From Candidatus Giovannonibacteria bacterium (lineage in GTDB: Bacteria > Patescibacteriota > Minisyncoccia > JACPKW01 > UBA11713), in assembly GCA_016176285.1 (NCBI GenBank), contig JACOXM010000006.1, positions 1 through 45,259 of the forward strand: a DNA stretch of 45,259 bases. Reading direction: 5' to 3'. Under the pieces are notes generated by a model that did no database searches, was not told where the DNA came from, and saw nothing but the letters and a program-made list of their open reading frames with translations. The position numbers and the translations under genes are program-made. Below are positions 30,447-39,418 of the stretch, in pieces (the first letter of the stretch is position 1; each line of letters opens with the position of its first letter).

Positions 30447-32512
30447 TCTTTTTTTACTAGTTCTTTTCCTTCAAAGCTGCAGGATTTTGACGAGCATTTA
30501 ATTGTATCATTCGCGCCCATTACTAATGGGGAAGAGCATACTGGGCAGGATTCTCCGGTGGGCCTAAGCCACGAAGCAAAATCGCATTTGGGCCACAGGG
30601 AACATCCGTAAAAAGCTTTACCTCTCTTTGTTGAGCGTTCCACGATTTCGCCTTCCATGCATTTGGGGCATTTTATGTTTAATGAAACCGGCGGGAGCGG
30701 TTTAGTGCTTTTGCAATCGGGGAAACCGGAACAAGCCATGAAGCGCCCAAACCTCCCGCGTTTTATCACCATGGGTTTCCCGCATTTTTCACAGACTTCA
30801 TTTGTTTGTTCTTGAAATTCGCGCTTTTCAACGCTTTCGTATTTTTCGTTAAGATTTTTTTCAAATGGAACATAAAAATTCTTGATGACATTTTTCCATT
30901 CGGAATTTCCCGAGGCAATTTCATCCAGCTCCTCTTCCATTTTCGCCGTAAATTGCATATCGACTATTTCCGGGAAATTTTCAACAAGCATGTCATTTAC
31001 TAAAAATCCCACTTCCGAAGGCGCTAACCTTTTTTTATCGTCTCTTTGCACGTAGCCGCGCTCTTGAATAGTCGAAATAATAGGAGCGTAAGTGGAAGGG
31101 CGCCCTATGCCGTTTTTTTCCAGAATTTTTACGAGGCTCGCTTCTGTATAGCGGGGAGGGGGTTCGGTAAAATGCTGGAAGGGCGTCAAGTTTTGAAGTG
31201 AAAGTTTTTCATCGGGCGCGATGTCGGGAAGGGTGCTTTCGATAATTTTGGAGGGATAAACTTTTAAATAACCGTCGAATTTCATCGTTTGCCCGGAAGC
31301 GCGAAAAGTATAATCTCCCGCCTTGATGTCCGCCGAAACGGAATTAAAAATTGCTTGGGGCATTTGAGAAGCAATAAATCTTCTCCAGACCAATTCATAT
31401 AGTTTTAATTGCCTTTTATTCAAAAAGTTTTTTATGGAATCGGGCGAGCGTGCCGGGTCGGTCGGCCGGATAGCTTCGTGGGCCTCTTGCGCCCCTTTTG
31501 TTTTAGTTTTGAAGCGTCTAGGAGATGGCAGGGCGTACTTTTCTCCAAATTCGTTTTCGAGAAAGTTTTTAGCGTTTAAGAGAGCTTCTTCTGAAACGTT
31601 AAGCGAGTCCGTTCTCATATAAGTTATAAGTCCCACGGGACCTTCGCCGAGCTCAATTCCCTCATAGAGCTGCTGGGCTAATAGCATGGTTTGTTTCGCG
31701 GAGAATCCAAGGCGCCGAAAAGCTTCCTGTTGGAGGGTTGATGTAGTAAACGGAGCAGAGCTATTCTTAAATACCTCTTTTTTTTCTACGCTTTCTACGA
31801 TCCAGTCTTTTTTATCTAGCTCTTTAAGGATTTTTTCGCCGTCTTCCTGGTTTTTTATAAAAAATTTATCTATGCTTTCGCCGTTTTTCTTTGCGAGTAC
31901 GGCCTCAAATTCTTCCTCTCCTTTAATTTTTTTAAGGATTGCCGATACGGTCCAATATTCTTCGGGTTTGAAATTTTGAATTTCTCTTTCTCTTTCAACA
32001 ATCAGCCGCACCGCCACGGATTGCACTCTTCCCGCGGAAAGGCCGCGATAGAGTTTTTTCCATAAGAAAGGGGATAGCTTGTATCCTACAAGGCGGTCAA
32101 GAATTCTGCGCGCCTGTTGGGCGTCAACAAGTTTATCGTCGATGCCCCTCGGAGCATTTAATGCCTGGTCAATGGCTTTTTTTGTAATTTCGTGAAATAC
32201 GATTCTTTCCGCCTTTCCGAGATCGAGCGCTTCTTTTAAATGCCAGGCGATGGCTTCCCCTTCCCGGTCTTCATCGGTCGCGAGTATTACCTCATCTGCC
32301 TCAGCGGCCTCTTTTTTTAAGGCGTTAACTTTTTTTCTTGCCGCCGTAGGAATTATATATTTAGGCTCAAAATTTTTTTCTACTTCAATTCCCAACGTGG
32401 ATTTGGGTAGATCCCGTATATGCCCATAGGATGACAAAACTTTAAAATCCTTAGATACAAAACTTGATATTGTTTTTGCTTTTGTGGGGGACTCTACTAT
32501 TATTAGTTTCAT
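30443..32512 (-). CDS. topA: DNA topoisomerase I
   Basis: TopA relaxes negative supercoils. The 689-residue protein has the TOPRIM domain (IIVESPTKAKTI, ATDEDREGEAIAWHL), the catalytic Tyr298 in TYMRTDS, and three C-terminal zinc fingers (CEKCGKPM...CSGFPDC, CPKCMEGE...CSLWPKC, CPVCSSPL...CSSKSC). Length is near that of compact enzymes. It is coupled to dprA upstream and rel downstream by ATGA overlaps. Confidence 0.97.
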   Translation of the reverse strand: MKLIIVESPTKAKTISSFVSKDFKVLSSYGHIRDLPKSTLGIEVEKNFEPKYIIPTAARKKVNALKKEAAEADEVILATDEDREGEAIAWHLKEALDLGKAERIVFHEITKKAIDQALNAPRGIDDKLVDAQQARRILDRLVGYKLSPFLWKKLYRGLSAGRVQSVAVRLIVEREREIQNFKPEEYWTVSAILKKIKGEEEFEAVLAKKNGESIDKFFIKNQEDGEKILKELDKKDWIVESVEKKEVFKNSSAPFTTSTLQQEAFRRLGFSAKQTMLLAQQLYEGIELGEGPVGLITYMRTDSLNVSEEALLNAKNFLENEFGEKYALPSPRRFKTKTKGAQEAHEAIRPTDPARSPDSIKNFLNKRQLKLYELVWRRFIASQMPQAIFNSVSADIKAGDYTFRASGQTMKFDGYLKVYPSKIIESTLPDIAPDEKLSLQNLTPFQHFTEPPPRYTEASLVKILEKNGIGRPSTYAPIISTIQERGYVQRDDKKRLAPSEVGFLVNDMLVENFPEIVDMQFTAKMEEELDEIASGNSEWKNVIKNFYVPFEKNLNEKYESVEKREFQEQTNEVCEKCGKPMVIKRGRFGRFMACSGFPDCKSTKPLPPVSLNIKCPKCMEGEIVERSTKRGKAFYGCSLWPKCDFASWLRPTGESCPVCSSPLVMGANDTIKCSSKSCSFEGKELVKKE

Positions 32513-33594
32513 TTTGCGATTTTTATTATTTCTCCGCCCATGTCTTTTATGGCGCCTTTTAATTCGAGGAGCGTTAAAACCGGTATTACCTCGCCGGCGC
32601 TGAGGCCGGTTTTTCTGATAAGTTCGTCTTTTTGGATCGGCTCTGTTATTTCTTTAAGCAAGTTATTTTCCATTTCGGACAAATCCAATATTTTCTCCGA
32701 AATACAATTTTCAGATTCTATTCCGAATATATTTAAAATGTCAATGGCTGAAGTTATGGTAGCGGCCCCTTGTTTAATGAGCCCATTTGTACCTTTTGAG
32801 TTCTCGAGAAAAATTGAGCCGGGGAGCGCTAGGACATCCCGATCATAGTCGAGGGCGTAGTTTGCGGTAATAAGCGAGCCGGATTTTTCTTTTGCCTCAA
32901 CCACCCAGACTGCTTTCGAAAGCCCCGCAATTATCCTGTTTCTCTGCGGAAAGGAATTAATATTTGCCTTCATTTCATAAGGATATTCGGAAACTACGGC
33001 GCCTCCCTCGGATACGATTCTGTCCGCGAGGCGTTTGTTTTCTTTTGGAAAAAGGACTTTCGGAGAAAGCCCTGATCCTAAGACCGCGATAGTCTTAATT
33101 TTATTTTTAATTGCGGTTTCGTGCGAGAAAGAGTCGATTCCTTTTGCGAGGCCTGAAACTATAACGAAATTATGTCCTGCGAGATTTTCTACGATGCCTG
33201 TGGTTGCTTCTTTGCCGTAGGCCGAATATCTTCTTGTTCCGACGACCCCTAGGAAATTGTAAGTTTCGGGGGGTAAAGATCCTCTTATATATAGTATCTC
33301 AGGAGCCGATGGGGTATTTTTTAGGGATGTCGGCAATTCTTCACTTAAAAGTATTGAAACTCCTTCTTTTTCAAGGTTGTTTAGTTCTTTATCGGGGTTG
33401 ATTTCTTTCTTTATTCTATCCAGGCTTATTAGAGATTTCTTGTCCAGGTTGGGTATTCTGAGATATTCCCTGATTTCCGCTTCCCAGGCCTTTTTAAAAC
33501 TTCCAAAAGTAACGCGGATCTTTTCGAGCGTTTTTGGGCCGAACTCCGGAACATAATTCAGGGCGTTGGCGTACTTCTTCTCTTCTTCGTGCAT
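32509..33594 (-). CDS. dprA: DNA-processing protein DprA (Smf)
   Basis: DprA loads RecA on incoming single-stranded DNA in natural transformation. The 361-residue protein has an N-terminal helix-hairpin-like region (YVPEFGPKTLEKI), the Rossmann-like core (GTRRYSAYGKEATTGIVENLA, SGLAKGIDSFSHETAI, VLGSGLSPKVLFPKEN, SFPQRNRIIAGLS, SGSLITANYALDYDRDVLALPG) and a C-terminal winged-helix domain. The first gene of dprA-topA-rel, its ATG follows TAACAT-N6. It suggests competence, common in CPR with a type IV pilus. Confidence 0.95.
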   Translation of the reverse strand: MHEEEKKYANALNYVPEFGPKTLEKIRVTFGSFKKAWEAEIREYLRIPNLDKKSLISLDRIKKEINPDKELNNLEKEGVSILLSEELPTSLKNTPSAPEILYIRGSLPPETYNFLGVVGTRRYSAYGKEATTGIVENLAGHNFVIVSGLAKGIDSFSHETAIKNKIKTIAVLGSGLSPKVLFPKENKRLADRIVSEGGAVVSEYPYEMKANINSFPQRNRIIAGLSKAVWVVEAKEKSGSLITANYALDYDRDVLALPGSIFLENSKGTNGLIKQGAATITSAIDILNIFGIESENCISEKILDLSEMENNLLKEITEPIQKDELIRKTGLSAGEVIPVLTLLELKGAIKDMGGEIIKIAK

Positions 33595-33606
33595 CCTTTA
33601 ATGTTA
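33595..33606 (-). promoter_or_regulatory. candidate -10 for dprA-topA-rel, leaderless type
   Basis: On the minus strand TAACAT (33601-33606) is followed by TAAAGG and the dprA ATG. The AAGG could also act as a weak SD, so this one is ambiguous. Confidence 0.35.
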
Positions 33607-33660
33607 TTTCAATAAGATTAAAGGCGCAATTTCCCCCCTTTTAATTTTTTAAAATACGTA

Positions 33661-33674
33661 TATAATATATATCT
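33661..33674 (+). promoter_or_regulatory. -10 element for ftsH, leaderless type
   Basis: A perfect TATAAT (33661-33666) lies 8 nt upstream of the ftsH ATG. No SD exists in the remaining sequence. Confidence 0.6.
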
Positions 33675-35540
33675 ATGAAACTTCCCTCTAAAAATATAAT
33701 TGTTGGATTTTTGATATTAATGCTGTTGGCAGCTGCTTATTCCATGCTGCTTGAAGGTTTTGAATCAAAGCCCGAACTTTCCCTTTCTGATTTAGTCAAG
33801 AAAATTAACGCCGGAGAAGTAAGGAATATATCCGTGAGCGGGGAGGAGCTTAAAATAACTCTCCACGATAACTCTTCTTTTATTGCAAAGAAGGAGCCCG
33901 AAAGCTCCTTAACTCAAACATTAGCGAATTACGGCGTTTCAAAAGACGCCCTCGATAAAATTTCTATTCAAGTGGAGTATCCGTCCGGATTTGTTTTCTG
34001 GCTTTCGGCCTTGCTTCCATTTTTACTGCCCTTCTTACTTATTGTTTTATTTTTTTGGCTGGCGGCAAGGCAGGTTCAGCGTTCTAATATCCAGGCTTTT
34101 ACTTTTGGGCAGTCGAGGGCGAGAGTCATACAGCCTGATTCGAAAAAAGAAAAAGTGACATTTCGTGATGTCGCTGGAGTAAAAGAGGCCAAAGAAGAAT
34201 TACAGGAAATAGTCGAATTTCTCCGAAACCCGGCTAAATTTTTGGATATTGGGGCGAGAATACCAAAGGGTGTTCTGCTTATGGGCGCTCCCGGAACCGG
34301 CAAAACTCTTTTAGCGAGGGCTGTTGCTGGAGAAGCCGGAGTTCCATTTTTTCATCTTTCCGGTTCGGAATTTGTGGAAATGTTTGTCGGCGTTGGGGCA
34401 TCGAGAGTAAGGGATCTTTTCAAGATGGCAAAGCGCGCCGCTCCCGCAATTATTTTCATAGATGAAATTGATGCAGTCGGCAGGCATAGGGGGGCGGGTC
34501 TTGGCGGAGGACATGATGAAAGAGAGCAGACTTTAAACCAAATACTGGTTGAAATGGACGGTTTCGAGCCGCAAGAATCTGTGATAGTTATGGCCGGAAC
34601 CAACAGGCCGGATGTTTTAGACCCAGCGCTTCTTCGTCCGGGGCGTTTTGATCGAAGAGTAATTTTGGATCACCCCGATATAAATGACAGAGAGGCAATT
34701 TTAAAGCTTCACGCTAATAAAAAACCGCTTGCAAAGGATATTAATCTCCGAGTTATTGCTGAAAGGACTCCGGGGTTTTCGGGCGCTGATCTCGCTAACT
34801 TAATGAATGAGGGGGCGATATTGGCCGCGAGGGAAAATAGGAAAACGGTTGTGCAAATGGATTTAATACGATCAATAGAAAAAGTTCTTCTCGGCCCGGA
34901 GAGAAAGAGCCACATTTTATCGCCGATTGAAAAAAATATTTCCGCTTACCATGAGGCTGGGCACGCATTGGTCGCGGCGATATTGCCGAACGCTGATCCT
35001 GTTCATAAAATTACGATTGTCTCGCGCGGCCGCGCGGCCGGGTATACCCTAAAGCTTCCGGCAGAGGACAGGCATCTTTATTCGCGCAAAAATTTTCTTG
35101 ATGAATTAGCCGCGGCATTGGGAGGATATGCATCTGAAAAATTGGTTTTTGGGGAGCTCACGACGGGGTCGTCGGACGATATAAGAAAGGCTACGGTTAT
35201 CGCTCGGGATTTGGTTACAAGGTACGGAATGTCGGATAAAATCGGCCCGATAACTTTGGGCGAACGCGATGAACTTGTATTTTTGGGCAAGGAGTTAGGA
35301 GTTGAAAAAAATTATTCCGAGGCGACCGCCCAGCTTGTAGATTCGGAAGTCGCCCGCATAATGCGCAGCGCCTTCAAGCGCGCGCAGGATGTATTAAAGA
35401 AATACAGAAAAGTTCTCGATTCCATCGCCGGAAAACTTGTTGAAAACGAAACTATCGAAAGAGAGGAGTTTGATTCTATTTTGGATTCATTCGGCCTCAA
35501 GCAAATATTGCAGTCTTCCGCCGTTGCGGCTTCACGTTAG
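33675..35540 (+). CDS. ftsH: ATP-dependent zinc metalloprotease FtsH
   Basis: FtsH degrades misfolded membrane and selected soluble proteins, including SsrA-tagged ones. The 621-residue protein has TM1 (about 8-24), a small extracytoplasmic domain, TM2 (about 108-132), the AAA+ domain with Walker A GAPGTGKT (204-211), Walker [13 protein letters not shown] and the SRH region, then the M41 peptidase with HEAGH (426-430) and the third zinc ligand Asp501 in GSSDD. All catalytic residues are present. It is monocistronic with a predicted leaderless mRNA. Confidence 0.97.
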   Translation: MKLPSKNIIVGFLILMLLAAAYSMLLEGFESKPELSLSDLVKKINAGEVRNISVSGEELKITLHDNSSFIAKKEPESSLTQTLANYGVSKDALDKISIQVEYPSGFVFWLSALLPFLLPFLLIVLFFWLAARQVQRSNIQAFTFGQSRARVIQPDSKKEKVTFRDVAGVKEAKEELQEIVEFLRNPAKFLDIGARIPKGVLLMGAPGTGKTLLARAVAGEAGVPFFHLSGSEFVEMFVGVGASRVRDLFKMAKRAAPAIIFIDEIDAVGRHRGAGLGGGHDEREQTLNQILVEMDGFEPQESVIVMAGTNRPDVLDPALLRPGRFDRRVILDHPDINDREAILKLHANKKPLAKDINLRVIAERTPGFSGADLANLMNEGAILAARENRKTVVQMDLIRSIEKVLLGPERKSHILSPIEKNISAYHEAGHALVAAILPNADPVHKITIVSRGRAAGYTLKLPAEDRHLYSRKNFLDELAAALGGYASEKLVFGELTTGSSDDIRKATVIARDLVTRYGMSDKIGPITLGERDELVFLGKELGVEKNYSEATAQLVDSEVARIMRSAFKRAQDVLKKYRKVLDSIAGKLVENETIEREEFDSILDSFGLKQILQSSAVAASR

Positions 35541-35585
35541 GCTGTAAATGGTTTATGATAGCTCTGAATTGTGTAATTAGTGTCG

Positions 35586-35657
35586 CGGCACGTAGCTCAA
35601 TGGCGGAGCATTCGTCTTATACACGAAGGGTTGGAGGTTCGAGTCCTCCCGTGCCGA
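35586..35657 (+). tRNA. tRNA-Ile (anticodon UAU)
   Basis: Acceptor CGGCACG/CGTGCCG with discriminator A, D-arm GCTC-AATGGCG-GAGC, anticodon stem TTCGT/ACGAA with loop CTTATAC giving anticodon UAU, and T-arm GGAGG-TTCGAGT-CCTCC make a complete 72-nt tRNA. It would read AUA (and perhaps AUG if unmodified). CCA is not encoded. TAATTA lies 6 nt before its first base. The GT2 gene starts 6 nt after its 3' end. Confidence 0.93.
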
Positions 35658-35663
35658 CTTTTT

Positions 35664-37226
35664 ATGCCTTACACTTTTCTACATAACGCAAACGCAAAAG
35701 AGCTAAAGGGCAAGGACAGAATTCTATTCCGAATATTAGAAATAATTCCCGGCCTTTCCGCCTGGTTGACACTTCTGGGAATGGTTTTGGCGTCTTGGCT
35801 TTGGCCGGTTGCGGCAGCTATTTTTATTATTCTCTTTGATCTCTATTGGCTGGTTAAAACTGTCTATCTTTCAATCCATTTGCGCGGAAATTGGAAGAGA
35901 ATGCGCCATAATATGAAAATAAATTGGGTTGAAAGAATAGAAAAACTCAAATGGGATCACGTTTGGCAAATCGTAGTACTCCCTTTTTATAAAGAGCCCT
36001 TCGAGGTTGCGGATGGGCTTGTATCAAGTATTGCGAGCGCCAATTGGCCGAAAGATAGAATGATAATAGTCCTTGCGCGGGAAGAAAGAGCGGGGGAGGA
36101 GGCAAAAATTGTGTCCCAAAAATTAATAGAAAAGTATAAAAATATTTTCCCGCATTTAATTGAATCCGCTCATCCCGTAAATTTGCCTAATGAAATTCCT
36201 GGGAAGGGTTCAAATGCGGCTTGGGCTGGAAAGATAGTTAAGGAATATGTAGATAAGCTGGGACTCAACTATGAAGATATTATGGCTTCATCTTTGGATA
36301 TCGATACGCAGGTTCCTGAGCAGTATTTTCTTGTGGCAGCATACCATTTTTTAACCGTTGAAGACCCGACGCACACCTCTTTCCAGCCAGTGCCGCTTTA
36401 TCACAATAATATTTGGGAGGCCCCGGCTTTTTCGAGAGTTGTTGCGAACTCAGGAAGTTTTTGGCAGATGATGCAGCAAGAGCGGCCGGAGCGTCTTGCA
36501 ACTTTTTCTTCGCACTCGATGAGCTTTAAGGCGCTCGTTGACGTTAATTTTTGGCAGAGAAATATGGTTTCAGAAGATTCTAGAATTTTTTGGCAAGGGC
36601 TGTTGGAGTTTGACGGAAATTACAAATCCGTACCGCTTTCGTATCCGGTTTATATGGATGCCAATGTCGGTAAAAATATCTGGGAAACAATAAAAAATGT
36701 TTATAAACAGCAGCGGCGCTGGGCTTGGGGGGCGGAAAATTTTTCATACACGGTTTTTGGCTTTATTAAAAATCCGAGAATTTCCAAAAGAAAAAAAATG
36801 TATTTCACGGTGATAATGTTCGAAGGACTTTGGTCCTGGGCGACAAACGCGATTTTGATGTTTTTTCTTGGGTGGCTTCCGTTGGCATTGGGGGGAGAGG
36901 TTTTTAATTCCACAATTTTGGCTTTTAATCTTCCGCGCGCGACTAGGCTTATTATGACTTTTGCGATGGCCGGGATCATTACTTCTATTTTGATATCCGT
37001 ATCTTTTCTTCCTCCGCCTCCGGCAAATATGCCGCGCCGCCGCCGTTTTTATATGATTTTCCAGTGGCTTTTGATGCCAATTACTTTGATTCTATTCGGG
37101 TCAATTCCGGCGCTCGATGCCCAAACCCGTTTGATGTTTGGAAAGTATATGGGGTTTTGGGTTACGCCTAAATACCGAAAAACAACCGGAACTATTCAAA
37201 ATGAATCAACTGCGATTGTACGGTGA
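35664..37226 (+). CDS. membrane GT2 family glycosyltransferase
   Basis: The track ORF starts at 35580, but its first 28 codons are the tRNA-Ile gene; the ATG at 35664 is the realistic start, giving 520 residues. Two TM segments (about 28-65) precede the cytoplasmic GT-A domain with VVLPFYKEP, the metal-binding SLDIDTQ, MVSEDSRIFWQG, and the QQRRWAWG motif typical of processive or cellulose-synthase-like GT2 enzymes. At least three TM helices follow. It probably polymerises or transfers a sugar across the membrane; the substrate is unknown. Its 3' end overlaps convergent recG by 35 nt. Confidence 0.9.
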   Translation: MPYTFLHNANAKELKGKDRILFRILEIIPGLSAWLTLLGMVLASWLWPVAAAIFIILFDLYWLVKTVYLSIHLRGNWKRMRHNMKINWVERIEKLKWDHVWQIVVLPFYKEPFEVADGLVSSIASANWPKDRMIIVLAREERAGEEAKIVSQKLIEKYKNIFPHLIESAHPVNLPNEIPGKGSNAAWAGKIVKEYVDKLGLNYEDIMASSLDIDTQVPEQYFLVAAYHFLTVEDPTHTSFQPVPLYHNNIWEAPAFSRVVANSGSFWQMMQQERPERLATFSSHSMSFKALVDVNFWQRNMVSEDSRIFWQGLLEFDGNYKSVPLSYPVYMDANVGKNIWETIKNVYKQQRRWAWGAENFSYTVFGFIKNPRISKRKKMYFTVIMFEGLWSWATNAILMFFLGWLPLALGGEVFNSTILAFNLPRATRLIMTFAMAGIITSILISVSFLPPPPANMPRRRRFYMIFQWLLMPITLILFGSIPALDAQTRLMFGKYMGFWVTPKYRKTTGTIQNESTAIVR

Positions 37227-39348
37227 TACGCCTTGAAAGTTCGGGATATTGGTGAAGTGTGTCCGATTCGATTATTTTTTTGGCTTCTTCGCGCGCGGCC
37301 TCTACCATTTTAATATTTTTTAAAGCCTCCATGCCGACATCCGAGATGCCCCATTGTTTTGATCCTGTGAGTTCGCCCGCACCTCGAAATTTTAGGTCAT
37401 ACTCGGCAAGCTCAAATCCGGATTTTGCCTCCACTAACGCTTGGAGGCGTTCTTTGGTTTTGGCTGTATTCGACTCTGTAAATAAAAAACAAAAAGGCTG
37501 GTGCGTTGAGCGCATCACGCGTCCGCGAAGCTGATGGAGTTGGGCAAGTCCGAAACGCTCCGCACCCTCGATTATAATTACTGTGGCATTAGGCACGTTG
37601 ATGCCGACTTCTATTACAGACGTCGCGACCAATATATTAATTCCTCCTTCATGAAATTCTTTCATGATTTTTTCTTTTTCTTTCGGATTCATTTGGCCGT
37701 GGAGCATCCCGACTTTGAACTCCGGAAAAATTTCCGCGGAAAGTTTTTTATACTCGTCTTTAACCGCTCGCATCGATAACTGAAGAAGGCTTGCTTCGTT
37801 TTCTTCGGGAGTTTCGATTCTCGGGCATATAACATACGCCTGTCTGCCTGATTTTATCTCAGCGCGAATATGCTCATAGGCTTCGTTTCTTTTTTGGGGC
37901 GAGACGATCTCTGTAATTATTTTTTTTCTTCCGGCGGGCATTTCGTCGAGCAGTGTCAAATCAAGGTCTCCGTAAATCGTGAGCGCGAGAGTTCGTGGAA
38001 TCGGGGTTGCGGTCATTGAAAGAAGGTGGGGAATCCGCCAGCTGGCGGAGCCTCCGTTTTTTTGGATCAATTTTAGTCGCTGGTTGATGCCAAACCGGTG
38101 TTGTTCATCTATTATCACCAATGCTAAATCTTTAAATTTTATTTTTTCGGCGATTAAGGCATGCGTGCCGATTAAAAGCTGAATTTCTCCGGAGGCGAGC
38201 CACCTTAAAAGGGGCGCGCGCGCGATATGAGTTGCTTGTCCGGCAAAAGCTTTTGAGGGAAATTTTAGAAATTCCGAAGAAGTCGCCATCCCCATTTTTA
38301 CCCCCACACCAAAATTTTTGGTGTGGGGGTAAATTCCTCCGAAAAATTTTATAAATTCATTAAAGATTTGGCGCGCTAGAACTTCAGTCGGCGCCATATA
38401 AGCCACCTGATAGCCGTTATTGATCGCGACAAGGCTCGCGATCATGGCGACAATAGTTTTGCCGGAACCGACGTCGCCCTCGAGAAGGCGGGACATGGGT
38501 TTGGCGGGCCCTTTTTTTGGATCAAAATTTTCAAAAATATGTTCGATCGCTTTTTTTTGCGCGGCGGTAAGCTCAAACGGAAGTTTTTTTATAAAAGCGT
38601 CAAGTTCCGTTTGCGGAATTTTTATTGAAAACGAAGGATGCAGGTCGCGCGATTTTCGCCAACTCTGGCGCATCAATTGGATTAAAAATATTTCTTCAAA
38701 TGAAAATCGTTTTCTCGCGGCTTCGGCCCATTTAACTCCGCGCGGAAAATGTATTTCACGAAGCGCGGTTTTTAAAGAGGGAAGATTATATTTTTTTAAA
38801 ATATTTTCCGGAATGTGGTCATCAAAATTTTCTTCCGGAATATTGTTCCAAACTCGGTTTAGGGCAAAACGGAGCCAGCGCGACGTGAGCCCGCGGGTTT
38901 CGGGATATATCGGCACAAGCGTTCCGGAGTCTTGGGGTATTTCAATTTCTCCTGATTCAAAGATAGGATTTTGCATGCCGATGCCGTATTTTCCGCGTTT
39001 TACCGTTCCCGTAAATGTATAGTCAGTATCCGGTTTGAGCTTATTGGCCAAGTAAGCCTGATTAAACCACGTAATTTGCAGAGACCCCGTGCCGTCTGAA
39101 ACAGTTGCGATCGCTATATTTATTTTTTTTCGAAAAAGTTTTTTTGCTTCGATTTTTATGACTCTCGCGTGTATTGAGGCTCTTTCGTTAGCCAAAAGAT
39201 CGGCGATGGCCTTTCGTCCGGCGAATCCTTCATAACGCGAAGGGAAGTGCCACAAAAGATCCTTGACGGTTTTTAGCCCAAGTTTATGTAGAATATTTTT
39301 TTGCCGCAGAGTCAGCTTAAAGTAGTTTTCAAGAGGATTTTCAAGCAT
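37192..39348 (-). CDS. recG: ATP-dependent DNA helicase RecG
   Basis: RecG remodels stalled forks and Holliday junctions. The 718-residue protein has the N-terminal wedge/OB domain (LKTVKDLLWHFPSRYEGF...), helicase motif I GDVGSGKT (about 289), DEQH with QHRFG (about 414), MTATPIPRT, and the C-terminal TRG region (GRVMRSTHQPFC..., RLQAL). Two palindromes fall inside the coding sequence: one encodes about residues 339-351 (IYPHTKNFGV...), the other about 434-439 (SASWR), both where RecG normally has short loops. The start is preceded by TAAAAT-N6. Confidence 0.96.
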   Translation of the reverse strand: MLENPLENYFKLTLRQKNILHKLGLKTVKDLLWHFPSRYEGFAGRKAIADLLANERASIHARVIKIEAKKLFRKKINIAIATVSDGTGSLQITWFNQAYLANKLKPDTDYTFTGTVKRGKYGIGMQNPIFESGEIEIPQDSGTLVPIYPETRGLTSRWLRFALNRVWNNIPEENFDDHIPENILKKYNLPSLKTALREIHFPRGVKWAEAARKRFSFEEIFLIQLMRQSWRKSRDLHPSFSIKIPQTELDAFIKKLPFELTAAQKKAIEHIFENFDPKKGPAKPMSRLLEGDVGSGKTIVAMIASLVAINNGYQVAYMAPTEVLARQIFNEFIKFFGGIYPHTKNFGVGVKMGMATSSEFLKFPSKAFAGQATHIARAPLLRWLASGEIQLLIGTHALIAEKIKFKDLALVIIDEQHRFGINQRLKLIQKNGGSASWRIPHLLSMTATPIPRTLALTIYGDLDLTLLDEMPAGRKKIITEIVSPQKRNEAYEHIRAEIKSGRQAYVICPRIETPEENEASLLQLSMRAVKDEYKKLSAEIFPEFKVGMLHGQMNPKEKEKIMKEFHEGGINILVATSVIEVGINVPNATVIIIEGAERFGLAQLHQLRGRVMRSTHQPFCFLFTESNTAKTKERLQALVEAKSGFELAEYDLKFRGAGELTGSKQWGISDVGMEALKNIKMVEAAREEAKKIIESDTLHQYPELSRRITVQSQLIHFE
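38034..38049 (-). repeat. 16-nt perfect palindrome inside recG
   Basis: TCCGCCAGCTGGCGGA is its own reverse complement. In frame it encodes SASWR between RLKLIQKNGG and IPHLLSMTATPIPRT, a place where other RecG proteins have only one or two residues. Confidence 0.75.
38297..38333 (-). repeat. 37-nt near-perfect palindrome inside recG
   Basis: Arms TTTACCCCCACACCAAAA and TTTTGGTGTGGGGGTAAA (18 bp each) are separated by a single base. The encoded peptide IYPHTKNFGV is an insertion after the conserved VLARQIFNEFIKFF segment. This is by far the longest perfect hairpin I found in the window. Confidence 0.85.
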
Positions 39349-39360
39349 GAAGTCATTTTA
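39349..39360 (-). promoter_or_regulatory. -10 element for recG, leaderless type
   Basis: On the minus strand TAAAAT (39355-39360) is followed by GACTTC and the recG ATG. Confidence 0.55.
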
Positions 39361-39418
39361 TTTGTAAGAAAACTTGTTTGCAACGTCGCATAGGTATTAA
39401 GAATAAAAATATAATCTT

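Noticed and set aside
35580-35663. N-terminal extension MSRHVAQWRS... of the glycosyltransferase ORF
   Set aside because: These codons are the tRNA-Ile gene; the ATG at 35664 right after the tRNA is the sensible start.
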